From contig NZ_PUGF01000002.1 in the NCBI RefSeq assembly GCF_002976435.1, positions 124,001 through 188,000 of the forward strand: a stretch of 64,000 nucleotides of DNA, in the 5' to 3' direction. The stretch comes from Solimicrobium silvestre (lineage in GTDB: Bacteria > Pseudomonadota > Gammaproteobacteria > Burkholderiales > Burkholderiaceae_D). Under the pieces are notes generated by a model. It made no database searches. It was given only the letters and a program-made list of their open reading frames with translations, and was not told the origin of the DNA. Both the position numbers and the translations under genes were made by a program. Shown here piece after piece: positions 55,091 to 63,704 of the stretch (the first letter of the stretch is position 1; the number at the start of each line of letters is the position of its first letter).

Positions 55091-56065
55091 TTATTCGCCT
55101 CCAAAAACCGTTTTGCTTACAGTCGGCATTAGTTGAGTAATATTTTTTCCCGTTCCGACCAAGATCGGAATCAAAATTTGCTTGGCTGGAGCCACGCCTT
55201 GCATGCTACTGAATAAGGCTTCTGCGGCTTTACTTCCCATGAGATAAGGCTGTTGCATGCCAACGGCAATCAAGGCGTCGCTTTTTAATAGTTCGGCCAC
55301 TTCCGGCATCGCATCAAACGAAACAATTAAGATCTCGCCGGTTCTTTTGGCGGCTTTAATGGCTTGCATTGCACCAGTAACGGGCTGGTCTGTTTCAATA
55401 AATAAACCGCGCAGGCCGGGGGTTGTTTCCAATATCTCTTTGGTGAATTTAAAGGTTTCTTCGGCAGAATAGGTTTGCATTTGTCGTAAGCCCGTTTCCT
55501 TGGTGATGCCAGCATCTTTTAGTGCATCACGAAAACCGTTGCTTCTGTCTTGACCATTTTTTCTGGCCAGCGAAATCGTAATCATGGCAAACGGGCTTTC
55601 GCTCCAGCCCTTGTCTTTCATCTTGGTGGCCAGCACTACGCCGACATCATAAGCGCCGCGATAATTATCGGATTTGATGTAGGACGCATATTCACCGCCA
55701 TTGGTGCCGACGTCGGCAATCACCACCGGAATTTTCGCCTTCATGGCGAGTGCTAATACTTCTGGCGCAGTCTTGCTATCAATCGGGGAAATAACGATGC
55801 CCGCCACATTTTTAGCAATCGCTTCCTGAGCATTTTTTAACTGCGTCTGGCTGTTGAGGTTGCTATCCAATTCAAGATAACTATAGCCATTTGCATCGGC
55901 GATAGATTTGACACCTTTGCCGATAGTCTTCCAGAAAGGGAGGTCACTTTTAGCGCTAATGTAGACAATTTGTTTATTCGCCGCGATGGCGCTATTGCTT
56001 AGTGATAAAGCAAGGAGCACTGTCGATGCCAAACAAACATTTTTTAAAAATGATCCGATTGTCAT
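55091..56065 (-). CDS. periplasmic sugar-binding protein (Peripla_BP_4 type)
   Basis: The protein has 324 residues. The signal peptide ends at LSNSAIAANK. The mature part starts IVYISAKSDLPFWKTIGKGV, with later KNVAGIVISPIDSKTAPEVL and RGLFIETDQPVTGAMQAIKA, the ribose/xylose-type two-lobe fold. GAGAG precedes the ATG. No ABC ATPase or permease gene is near; the next gene on the strand is a sensor kinase. It is therefore likely a sensory rather than a transport component, like the partners of LuxQ or TorS. Confidence 0.9.
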   Translation of the reverse strand: MTIGSFLKNVCLASTVLLALSLSNSAIAANKQIVYISAKSDLPFWKTIGKGVKSIADANGYSYLELDSNLNSQTQLKNAQEAIAKNVAGIVISPIDSKTAPEVLALAMKAKIPVVIADVGTNGGEYASYIKSDNYRGAYDVGVVLATKMKDKGWSESPFAMITISLARKNGQDRSNGFRDALKDAGITKETGLRQMQTYSAEETFKFTKEILETTPGLRGLFIETDQPVTGAMQAIKAAKRTGEILIVSFDAMPEVAELLKSDALIAVGMQQPYLMGSKAAEALFSSMQGVAPAKQILIPILVGTGKNITQLMPTVSKTVFGGE

Positions 56066-56198
56066 TTTTAACTCTCTTATCCAAGTTGCCGGGTGACTTT
56101 TTTTGATCCAATAGCTATCACTTCACATTAGCGAAAATTTCTTATAAAGCAAGGATCTATGCGGAAGAAAACGCCCGCATTCACCAAAGAAAGAGGTT

Positions 56199-56235
56199 AA
56201 ATTTAGTTGGGCTGGATGCCAGTACAACTAAATTT
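56199..56235. terminator. 11-bp hairpin with inner stem between minus-strand genes
   Basis: AAATTTAGTTG (56199-56209) and CAACTAAATTT (56225-56235) pair perfectly, and CTGG/CCAG inside extends the stem. It lies 40 bases past the aldo/keto reductase stop and upstream of the binding-protein gene. It could end the reductase message or be an operator for the sensory pair. Confidence 0.5.
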
Positions 56236-56274
56236 GTCAAAAAAACATAAAACGGATTAAATTGTCTCTTTACA

Positions 56275-57165
56275 TCAAGGAACAGCAGTTCCAGTCGAAG
56301 CACACCAAACGGCAAACCAATGTTCCCGCGTCAGCGTTAACCCGATGGCGGCAACCGCTTCCCGCAAGGCGAAGACCCGGCCAGAACCCGTCAGTACCAC
56401 CGGTTTGGAAGGATGTTGTAATAACCATGCATAGACGATGGTGGTTGCAGAAACACCATATTCTGCGCCAAGCGCAGCGAGCGTGACGCGCAAACGTTCG
56501 GCACGCGGACTATGTTCGTTGAATACACGTCCTCCGCCTAATGCCGACCAGATGATGGGCGAAATCGACAGGCGTTGGCATTGATCCAAGGTGCCGTCAT
56601 GCAGGGAGTCCAGATGTAATGGCGACAGTTCAATTTGGTTGGTGGTCAGTTTATGGCGTGAAGCGAGTAAATCAAATTGTGCGGGCGTGAAGTTGGAAAC
56701 GCCAAAGTGACGCACCTTACCCGCGCGCTGCAGCAGTTGAAATGCTTCAGCGATTTCATCGGCCTGCATTAACGGATCGGGTCGGTGGATTAACAGCAAG
56801 TCGACATAATCAGTGCCTAACAGGCGCAATGAATTTTCTAATGAAGCGATGATGTGCGCGCGGCTGGTATCGTAATGCGTCACGCGTAATAAGGACTTTT
56901 CGTCGCGCCAGACAATGCCGCATTTGGTGATGATTTCTATTTTTGTCCGCAAGCTCGGTGCCAATGCCAGAGCTTCTCCGAATGGCGCTTCGCTGCCGTA
57001 AATGTCCGCGTGGTCGATGGTGGTAATGCCGAGTGCTATCGCCTGCTGCAAAAAATCAAGACGTTTTGCGGTTGAAAGCTGCCACGAATCAAGCCGCCAT
57101 AAACCGAGTGCAATACGCGAAAATTCAGGGCCGTTGGCGCTTAAGTGGATACGTGTGTTTGGCAT
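56275..57165 (-). CDS. aldo/keto reductase (YdhF-like)
   Basis: The protein has 296 residues from the ATG at 57165. The GTG-led frame from 57225 is rejected because the product from 57165 (MPNTRIHLSANGPEFSRIAL) aligns with the YdhF-type N-terminus. The catalytic tetrad appears as Asp and Tyr in DHADIYGSEAPFGEAL, Lys in IITKCGI and His in LLLIHRPDPLM. It probably reduces small carbonyls or sugars with NADPH in the cytoplasm. It is divergent from the TonB receptor, sharing a 426-base regulatory spacer. Confidence 0.92.
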   Translation of the reverse strand: MPNTRIHLSANGPEFSRIALGLWRLDSWQLSTAKRLDFLQQAIALGITTIDHADIYGSEAPFGEALALAPSLRTKIEIITKCGIVWRDEKSLLRVTHYDTSRAHIIASLENSLRLLGTDYVDLLLIHRPDPLMQADEIAEAFQLLQRAGKVRHFGVSNFTPAQFDLLASRHKLTTNQIELSPLHLDSLHDGTLDQCQRLSISPIIWSALGGGRVFNEHSPRAERLRVTLAALGAEYGVSATTIVYAWLLQHPSKPVVLTGSGRVFALREAVAAIGLTLTREHWFAVWCASTGTAVP

Positions 57166-57383
57166 AGTTATTTGGCGTGAGCTTGGGTTGGGGTTGACTA
57201 AACAGGGCGGGATTACAACGTGCACGATTTTTATTATAGACCATCAAATTCAGTTGTTTTTCATCTGTTTAGCGACGACTAAGCTAGTCATCATGGGAAG
57301 GAGAAATTATTATGTCGGCACACTTCCTGACATATAGGTACATTTACTTAGTGGCTAGGGTATATCTCAGTATTGCTGAGGAC

Positions 57384-57403
57384 TATTGAATATATCAATA
57401 TTC
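57384..57403. promoter_or_regulatory. overlapping palindromes upstream of the TonB receptor
   Basis: TATTGA and TCAATA (57384-57400) flank ATATA, and GAATAT and ATATTC (57388-57403) flank ATCA. A smaller CTCAG/CTGAG repeat is at 57366-57380. A regulator binding site for the receptor or the reductase is likely. Confidence 0.4.
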
Positions 57404-57427
57404 TAAAAACACCTGTTTTGACATTAG

Positions 57428-57465
57428 TTTTGAGATTAATTTTGATATGAGTTTTTGAGATTAAT
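57428..57465. promoter_or_regulatory. 13-base direct repeats upstream of the TonB receptor
   Basis: TTTTGAGATTAAT occurs exactly at 57428-57440 and 57453-57465, spaced 25 bases, about 130 bases before the receptor ATG. Exact repetition of a 13-mer in so short a space suggests a paired activator site. The rest of the 57166-57591 spacer shows no gene. Confidence 0.5.
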
Positions 57466-57591
57466 GGTCACGGTGATGAAGATCAAATTTGAACATACGC
57501 TGCCGCCAGCGCACAGGCTGAGTCGGATGTATTTCAGGTTTGGCATACGATGCGCCACTCATCATGAGAGGCCACTATAAGGGGATCATTG

Positions 57592-60351
57592 ATGAAGGTA
57601 CAGCGGACAAGTATTGCCATAGCCGTGACGATGGCGTTGACGACAATAATTATGCCGGCACAGGCGCAGCAGGCCGACAGCAAGCCTGTGGATGTAGTGC
57701 AAAGCAGCCTAACAGTTCCAGCTTCAACAGCGCCAGACAGCACAGCACCAGTGAGCCAGGTTATTGTTACCGGCATCCGCGCTTCAAGAGAGCAATCGCT
57801 AAAAATGAAACGCGATGCTGATTCGGTTATGGATGTGGTGACTGCGGAAGATATCGGTAAGCTGCCGGATAAAAACGTGGCTGATGCGGTGCAGCGTGTT
57901 CCTGGCGTGAATATCAGTTCCGGCTCCGGCGGCGAAGGCGGTTTTTCGGAAAATGACCGGGTAAGTATTCGCGGCACCAATCCAAGTCTGACCCAGACCA
58001 CAATTAACGGTCACACCGTATCGACAGGTGACTGGTATATCGGCGACCAGCAGGGAACAGTCGGGCGCAGTGTCAGTTTTACTTTGCTGCCATCTGAAAT
58101 TGTCGGTTCGGTTGAAGTGCAAAAAAGCTCGCAAGCCGATTATATTGAAGGCGGCACGGTGGGTAATGTGAATGTGGTGACGCGCGCCACGCTGGATTTT
58201 AAGAAACAGCTGACTGTTGAAGCAACCGTGCAAGGTATGTATGCCGATCTTCCAGCCAAAACTTCGCCGCAGCTAAATGCGCTGGTTAACTGGAAAAACG
58301 ACGAAAACACTTTCGGCGTGTTATTCCAGTTATTTTCTGAAAAGCGTAATGAACGGCGTGACGGGCAGGAGTTATTCCTGTTAGGTTCCAACTACATCGG
58401 CAATCCCAGCGACAATAGTGCTGCCGTTGTTGCCGCCCATTCTGATTTGAATGGAGTTAAGTATCCCAGTCAAATTGGTTCCGCCGCATTTACCCAGCAA
58501 AGTACCCGGACTGGTGGTTTGCTAGATTTTCAATTCAAGCCATTAACCGGGGTTACCTTAGATATTAATGGCTTTTATTCGCGCTTTAATACAGACACGT
58601 TTGACACGAATTTCATGGCAAGTCCCTATAACTTGTTGTCACAAGGCGTTTCTCCAAACAGCTACACCGTAAAAAATAACACGCTCGTTGCCGCCTCTTT
58701 CCCGAATACCGTATTTAATCCGAATGACCCGAATCCCGGCGCAGACATGCCTTTTCCGGGCGTCCGTGATTCAATTTATCGCCCCAACGCAGGGTCAACA
58801 GCCGGTTATCTGGACTTTGACAGCAAGATCAGGCTCAGCGATACGCTGACCATCACATCTAAAGTTGGATATACCCGCGGCACTGGGGAAACGCCGCATG
58901 ATTACGGCTATGAAGCCTACTTAATTAACTCGCCCATGTCTTATCAACTGAATGGGACCAACGGGCCGGCTAATGTGTCATTTCCGGGAGTGAATACCGC
59001 CAATTTTAACAACCCGGCCAATGTGACTAACGGCGGTAGCTGGTCGCAATCCGCCAAGGTAACCGATCAAGAAACTTACGGTCAGGTTGATGCGATTTTG
59101 ACGCTGGATAACGGCTATTTTGAAAGCGCCAAATTCGGCGTGCGCTATGCCGAGCACAAACGCACTGCCTATGACGTCAATTACGGGTGCTCTACCAATC
59201 CTAACGATCCTTGCTTTACTAACCCAGGCCAAACCTTACCAGCACCAGCTTGGAACGGTACGGTCTCCCCCGGTAATTTTGGTGCGGGGATTGGCGCTGG
59301 CCCAGGATTTTTGTCTAATTTTTGGGTGTTAAATCCAGCTAATATCGCATCGTGGCAGCAGCAATACGATAGCGTCAGTCTTGGGCCGTCGTATCAAAAT
59401 AACTTTGAAATTAAAGAAAAAGATACGGCAGCCTATGCCATGACGAATCTGGTCGGCGACCATTGGCGCGGTAACATCGGTTTGCGGTTGGTGAACACCA
59501 ATCAGTTCGGCACTGCCTATGATTACAACTCCGCAACTAGTAGTTTTGCACCGGTCACATCGACGCACAATTATGTCGACGTTTTACCGAGCGCAAACCT
59601 GAAATTCGACTTAAGCAAGGACTTGGTAGCACGCTTCGCGGCATCCACTACCATGTCCCGCGCAGATTATTCTTCGTTATCGCCAGCGGTGGTGTTGAAT
59701 AACCTGAATTTGACAGGCTCTGGGGGTAATTCCGATTTGAAGGCGGTGAAGTCGAATAATGTGGATGCCACGTTGGAATGGTACTTTGCGCCGCAATCGA
59801 TCTTGTCGGCAGGCCTGTTTTACATGGATATGCCGTCTTACATTACCTTCGGTAATAACGTACGGCCATTCTTGAATACGACCACCGACCAGATTGCCAA
59901 CTTCCTGGTGACGTCGCCGTATAACATCGCCGCCAAGAATGACGGGTTAGAGCTGGCCTGGCAGCAATCATTCGGTAGCGGGTTCGGCGGGTTGGTCAAT
60001 TACACCTATGCCGACGGTCATGATGCGAGCGGAAATGCGCTGGTTGGTTCTTCAAAGAATACCGGCAATGTGGAAGTTTATTATGAAAATGCGGGCTTCA
60101 GTACACGGTTAGCCTACAACTACCGTTCTTCGTTTTTGGTCGGCTTGGCTAACGTAACACCGCAATATGCTGCGGGAATCGGCACACTGGCTGCATCGAT
60201 CAATTATAAAATAAACGATAATTTTTCGATTACATTTGATGGCCTCAACTTGAATAATCCAGTCATTAAATATTATTCCAATGCAGAACAGCCTGAGGCG
60301 TTTTATTCAAATGGGCGACAATTCTTTTTGGGTGTAAGGATGTCTTTGTAG
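57592..60351 (+). CDS. TonB-dependent receptor (Xanthomonas/Caulobacter type)
   Basis: The protein has 919 residues from the ATG at 57592 (AAGGGG seven bases upstream); an adjoining TTG is rejected. The signal peptide ends near MPAQAQQ. VSQVIVTGIRASREQSLKMK is the TonB-box-like start, and the plug (residues ~75-190) contains AEDIGKLPDKNVADAVQRVP and VSIRGTNPSLTQTTINGHTV. The barrel ends FFLGVRMSL. This subfamily imports oligosaccharides through the outer membrane. A ROK kinase gene follows after a terminator, which supports a sugar substrate. Confidence 0.94.
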   Translation: MKVQRTSIAIAVTMALTTIIMPAQAQQADSKPVDVVQSSLTVPASTAPDSTAPVSQVIVTGIRASREQSLKMKRDADSVMDVVTAEDIGKLPDKNVADAVQRVPGVNISSGSGGEGGFSENDRVSIRGTNPSLTQTTINGHTVSTGDWYIGDQQGTVGRSVSFTLLPSEIVGSVEVQKSSQADYIEGGTVGNVNVVTRATLDFKKQLTVEATVQGMYADLPAKTSPQLNALVNWKNDENTFGVLFQLFSEKRNERRDGQELFLLGSNYIGNPSDNSAAVVAAHSDLNGVKYPSQIGSAAFTQQSTRTGGLLDFQFKPLTGVTLDINGFYSRFNTDTFDTNFMASPYNLLSQGVSPNSYTVKNNTLVAASFPNTVFNPNDPNPGADMPFPGVRDSIYRPNAGSTAGYLDFDSKIRLSDTLTITSKVGYTRGTGETPHDYGYEAYLINSPMSYQLNGTNGPANVSFPGVNTANFNNPANVTNGGSWSQSAKVTDQETYGQVDAILTLDNGYFESAKFGVRYAEHKRTAYDVNYGCSTNPNDPCFTNPGQTLPAPAWNGTVSPGNFGAGIGAGPGFLSNFWVLNPANIASWQQQYDSVSLGPSYQNNFEIKEKDTAAYAMTNLVGDHWRGNIGLRLVNTNQFGTAYDYNSATSSFAPVTSTHNYVDVLPSANLKFDLSKDLVARFAASTTMSRADYSSLSPAVVLNNLNLTGSGGNSDLKAVKSNNVDATLEWYFAPQSILSAGLFYMDMPSYITFGNNVRPFLNTTTDQIANFLVTSPYNIAAKNDGLELAWQQSFGSGFGGLVNYTYADGHDASGNALVGSSKNTGNVEVYYENAGFSTRLAYNYRSSFLVGLANVTPQYAAGIGTLAASINYKINDNFSITFDGLNLNNPVIKYYSNAEQPEAFYSNGRQFFLGVRMSL

Positions 60352-60384
60352 ATAGTAAATTTAAATAGCGTTGCGTCGTTCTTG

Positions 60385-60420
60385 CGGCAAACAGGAGTTA
60401 AATCCAGTTTGCCGTTTTTT
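60385..60420 (+). terminator. Rho-independent terminator after the TonB receptor
   Basis: CGGCAAAC (60385-60392) pairs with GTTTGCCG (60407-60414), with an inner GGA/TCC and a GTTAAA loop, followed by TTTTTT (60415-60420). It ends 34-69 bases past the receptor stop and only 12 bases before the next ATG, so it should dampen read-through to the kinase genes. Confidence 0.88.
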
Positions 60421-60431
60421 GCTAATAAGCG

Positions 60432-61313
60432 ATGAATTTTAATTGCGGGGGTGCTGTGCAAAAAGTAGTAGTGTTCGACATAGGCGGCAGCAATAGCCGT
60501 ATTGCTCTATTTGATGGCGATGACATCGTCTGGCGCGATCAGGCGGCTACGCCCGGCCAGCAAGGGCCTGACGCAATGGTGGCGCGGATGGTTGAGTTGT
60601 ATCTGCCAACACTCAATCAGCGATTGCTCAATTTAGACGTGAACATCGGCGTGGCGATCACCGGGCAAATTGTTGACGGTTGTGTCACTGCGCACAATGC
60701 GGCCGTATTACCGGGTTGGCAAAGCTATCCATTGCAAAAGGTGTTATCTGAAAAGTTGCAGAGGTCAGTGCGAATAGTTAATGATGCACGTGCTGCGGCC
60801 TGGGGTGAATATCTCTACGGAACCGGGCGCGGTGTTGACGAGTTTTTATTTTTAACCGTGTCGACCGGCGTTGGTGCTGGCTTAGTGTTGAATCGCCGTT
60901 TGCACATTGCGCGTAACGGTTTTGATGCAGAAATCGGCGAGATGAAAACGGCAGACGGTGCCACGCTGGAAGAACATGCTTCCGGCACAGCGTTAGGGCG
61001 GTTAGCGTTGGAACATGGTTATGCCGGCGCAAAAAGCTTATGTGATGCCGCGGATTTGGGCGACTCTCGCGCTACCGAATTAGTTGAAAATGGGATACGC
61101 GAAATAGCCAAAAAATTGGCTGATCTGGCCGTGATGCTTGGCATTCAGCGAGTTGCGGTTGGCGGTAGCGTGGGTTTGAGAGCGGGTTATATTGAGCGGC
61201 TGCGGAGTGAGGTAGCAAAATATCCTCCTATCTACCAAGTCGAACTAGTCGCTGCCGCGCTGGGGCACGACGCAGGATTAGTTGGTGTAGCGGCCTTGGC
61301 TAGATCGGTTTGA
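60432..61313 (+). CDS. ROK-family sugar kinase without the zinc motif
   Basis: The protein has 293 residues from the ATG at 60432; a GTG at 60456 with GGGGG just upstream is an equally good start and gives 285 residues. The ATP phosphate loop VVFDIGGSNSRIALF, the catalytic Asp in RIVNDARAAAWGEYL and the loop VSTGVGAGLVLNR are clear. The usual CxCGxxGCxE zinc cluster is replaced by a short ADGATLEEHASGTAL, as in some beta-glucoside or NanK-like kinases. It probably phosphorylates the sugar brought in by the receptor. The next gene begins 49 bases later. Confidence 0.88.
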   Translation: MNFNCGGAVQKVVVFDIGGSNSRIALFDGDDIVWRDQAATPGQQGPDAMVARMVELYLPTLNQRLLNLDVNIGVAITGQIVDGCVTAHNAAVLPGWQSYPLQKVLSEKLQRSVRIVNDARAAAWGEYLYGTGRGVDEFLFLTVSTGVGAGLVLNRRLHIARNGFDAEIGEMKTADGATLEEHASGTALGRLALEHGYAGAKSLCDAADLGDSRATELVENGIREIAKKLADLAVMLGIQRVAVGGSVGLRAGYIERLRSEVAKYPPIYQVELVAAALGHDAGLVGVAALARSV

Positions 61314-61362
61314 TGCGTTAAAGTTGCTTGTATTCATCAAACTGTCAAAAGGAGAGCTGGCC

Positions 61363-63663
61363 TTGTCAAGCACCACGCAGAAGTTTGTTCAAAGCCGTTG
61401 GCCCTGGCTGGCTGCGTCATTAATATTGACAGTCGCTTTGTTCGTTTCTTCAACGCTAGGTTGGCTTTGGTACGCCGACCAGCGTGATGCTGCAGCGCGG
61501 GAACTGTCGCTTGATCTGTTGTGGTTAGAGCAAAACGTCACGCAAACGTTGAGCGACAATGAGCATATGTTAGACAATTGGGCGCGTGACCTGCAAACAC
61601 CTTCAGCCCATTCCTACGCCGATTTTCTATCGCTTGCCGATGGCTTAATGAAAGAAAATCCAGCACTGATCTCCATCGATTACCTCAACAAAAATGGTCA
61701 GCGTGTCATCGGCTTGCCCAATTATACGGAGCGCCCGGCAAAGCTGCCGCCCGTTAACGACCCACTGATAACGGAAGCGATACAGCGCTGTTATACCTTG
61801 AAAAAACCGGTATTTAGCCGGGTCATTGAACAGTACGCGCCGCTCTGGGTAATGGTCGTTCCGGTATCAGATGAAGTGTCGAATGAAGGAGTGGTACTCG
61901 CCACTTACGATCTCGACCAACTACTGTCATTGCAGGTTCCTTGGTGGTTTGTGCAGCGTTACGACCTTAGTTTGGTCGATCGCGATAACAAGCAATTATC
62001 CCCACATGACGGGAGCACTATCGAAGTTAGTCGTGATGTGCATAAATTAAATTTTGGGCCGGATAACAGCGGCCTTTCATTGCGTGCCAGTTCACATGCC
62101 AGGGAGCATTCGGAAGGTTTGCTGTTGTGGTTATCGGCTGCCGTAGTCGCGTTTGGATTGTTGATAATCTGGTTATTAAGGTTGCTGCAACGCTGGTTGC
62201 GGGAAAGGCAAATTGCACAGCAGGCGCTCTCGCATGAGTTGCGCTTTCGTGAAGCGATGGAGCAATCGCTGGTAACCGGTTTGCTGGCGTTTGATAAGGC
62301 AGGTCGCATCATCTACGTTAATCCGGCGTTATGCAACATGCTGGGTTTGTCCGCAGAATCTTTGATTGGATCTTCCGCTCCTTTTCCGTTTTGGCCGCAA
62401 GAAAATTTGAATGAATGTCAGGCGGCGCATGATGCGATGCTGCGTGGCGATAATCCGGATAACGGGCGGCGGTTGAATTTGATGGATGCCGACGGAACCC
62501 GGTTGTCGGTACGACTATTTGCTTCGCGATTAGCTTCACCCATAGTTAATGGTGACAACAAGCAGAACGGTTGGATGGTATCGCTCTACGACACGACCGA
62601 ATTACAGAAAGAACGCGAAGCACTGGCTTCTTCGCGTGAACAATTGTATGCCGTGTTGTCGGGGTTGGATGCGGCAGTCTACGTTAGTTCATTGAGTGAT
62701 GGTCGGGTGTTGTTTCGGAATCGTCATCATGCTGCCTTGTTCCGGTTTGATGCCGAAGGCGATTGCTGTTTAATTTGCTGGCCCGAATTAATGCATGGAT
62801 CTGAGCTGACATCAGTGGAGTTTCGAGACCGTCAGAGTGGGCGCTGGTATCACCTTGAACGGCGCACGATACTCTGGGTAGATAACTCGCCGGTGTTACT
62901 TGATATTGCTACCGATATTAGCGCCAAACGGGAAGCTGCCGATACAGCACAAGAGCGCGACGAGCTACTTCAGCATACGGCGCGGCTCGCCAATTTGGCT
63001 GAATTTGCGTCGGGTATCGCGCATGAATTAAACCAGCCGCTGGCCGCTATTGCCAATTATTCAGCAGCTGCCGACGCTTTTCTAGAAGCGCAACCGGTAC
63101 AGACCGCGAAGGTGCATGAAGCGGTTCGTCGCATGGGCGATGAGTCGCGCCGAGCCGGAAAAATCATCCACAGCATGCGTAGCTTTATTCAAAAAAGAGC
63201 GATCAGGCATGATTTTCATCATCTCAAGGAATTGCTTACGGAACCTTTGGCGTTGTTAGCACCGTTGGCTCAGCGGTTGCAGGTAGAAATTGTGCTGGAA
63301 CTGCTGGAAGAAGAAATTACCATCGAATGCGATGCGGTCATGATTGAGCAAGTGCTATTTAATCTGATTCGGAATGCATTGGAAGCTGTGGCGGGCAGCG
63401 ATCAAACAGATGAAGGGGTCATCGTGCGCATAGAACGCGATGATGAAAATGTCACCGTGAGTGTGTCCGACCGTGGCCCGGGGATTCAGGAGCCGGATAA
63501 GCTGTTTCAGCCGTTCTATACGACGAAAAGCGAAGGCATGGGACTCGGTTTGGCAATCTGTCGCACAGTGATTGAAAGCCACGGCGGCAGGTTGTGGGCC
63601 GAAGCCAATGTCGGTGGTGGTGCTCGTTTTAGTTTCAGGCTGCGCTGTAATGCTTTTACTTGA
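61363..63663 (+). CDS. PAS sensor histidine kinase (DctB/FixL-like)
   Basis: The protein has 766 residues from a TTG at 61363, chosen because AGGAGAG lies seven bases upstream; a TTG at 61324 is open but lacks a ribosome site. Two spans (LAASLILTVALFVSSTLGWL and LLLWLSAAVVAFGLLIIWLL) enclose a periplasmic sensor of ~210 residues. A PAS domain (~300-415) and a second PAS-like part (~420-530) precede the box GIAHELNQPLAAIANYS (His554) and an ATPase with VSDRGPGIQ and GMGLGLAICR. It pairs with the regulator at 63705, probably to control the sugar genes. Confidence 0.93.
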   Translation: MSSTTQKFVQSRWPWLAASLILTVALFVSSTLGWLWYADQRDAAARELSLDLLWLEQNVTQTLSDNEHMLDNWARDLQTPSAHSYADFLSLADGLMKENPALISIDYLNKNGQRVIGLPNYTERPAKLPPVNDPLITEAIQRCYTLKKPVFSRVIEQYAPLWVMVVPVSDEVSNEGVVLATYDLDQLLSLQVPWWFVQRYDLSLVDRDNKQLSPHDGSTIEVSRDVHKLNFGPDNSGLSLRASSHAREHSEGLLLWLSAAVVAFGLLIIWLLRLLQRWLRERQIAQQALSHELRFREAMEQSLVTGLLAFDKAGRIIYVNPALCNMLGLSAESLIGSSAPFPFWPQENLNECQAAHDAMLRGDNPDNGRRLNLMDADGTRLSVRLFASRLASPIVNGDNKQNGWMVSLYDTTELQKEREALASSREQLYAVLSGLDAAVYVSSLSDGRVLFRNRHHAALFRFDAEGDCCLICWPELMHGSELTSVEFRDRQSGRWYHLERRTILWVDNSPVLLDIATDISAKREAADTAQERDELLQHTARLANLAEFASGIAHELNQPLAAIANYSAAADAFLEAQPVQTAKVHEAVRRMGDESRRAGKIIHSMRSFIQKRAIRHDFHHLKELLTEPLALLAPLAQRLQVEIVLELLEEEITIECDAVMIEQVLFNLIRNALEAVAGSDQTDEGVIVRIERDDENVTVSVSDRGPGIQEPDKLFQPFYTTKSEGMGLGLAICRTVIESHGGRLWAEANVGGGARFSFRLRCNAFT

Positions 63664-63704
63664 TTCATTGATCAAATCAATTTAACTGGTGGGTGCCATA
63701 AAAA

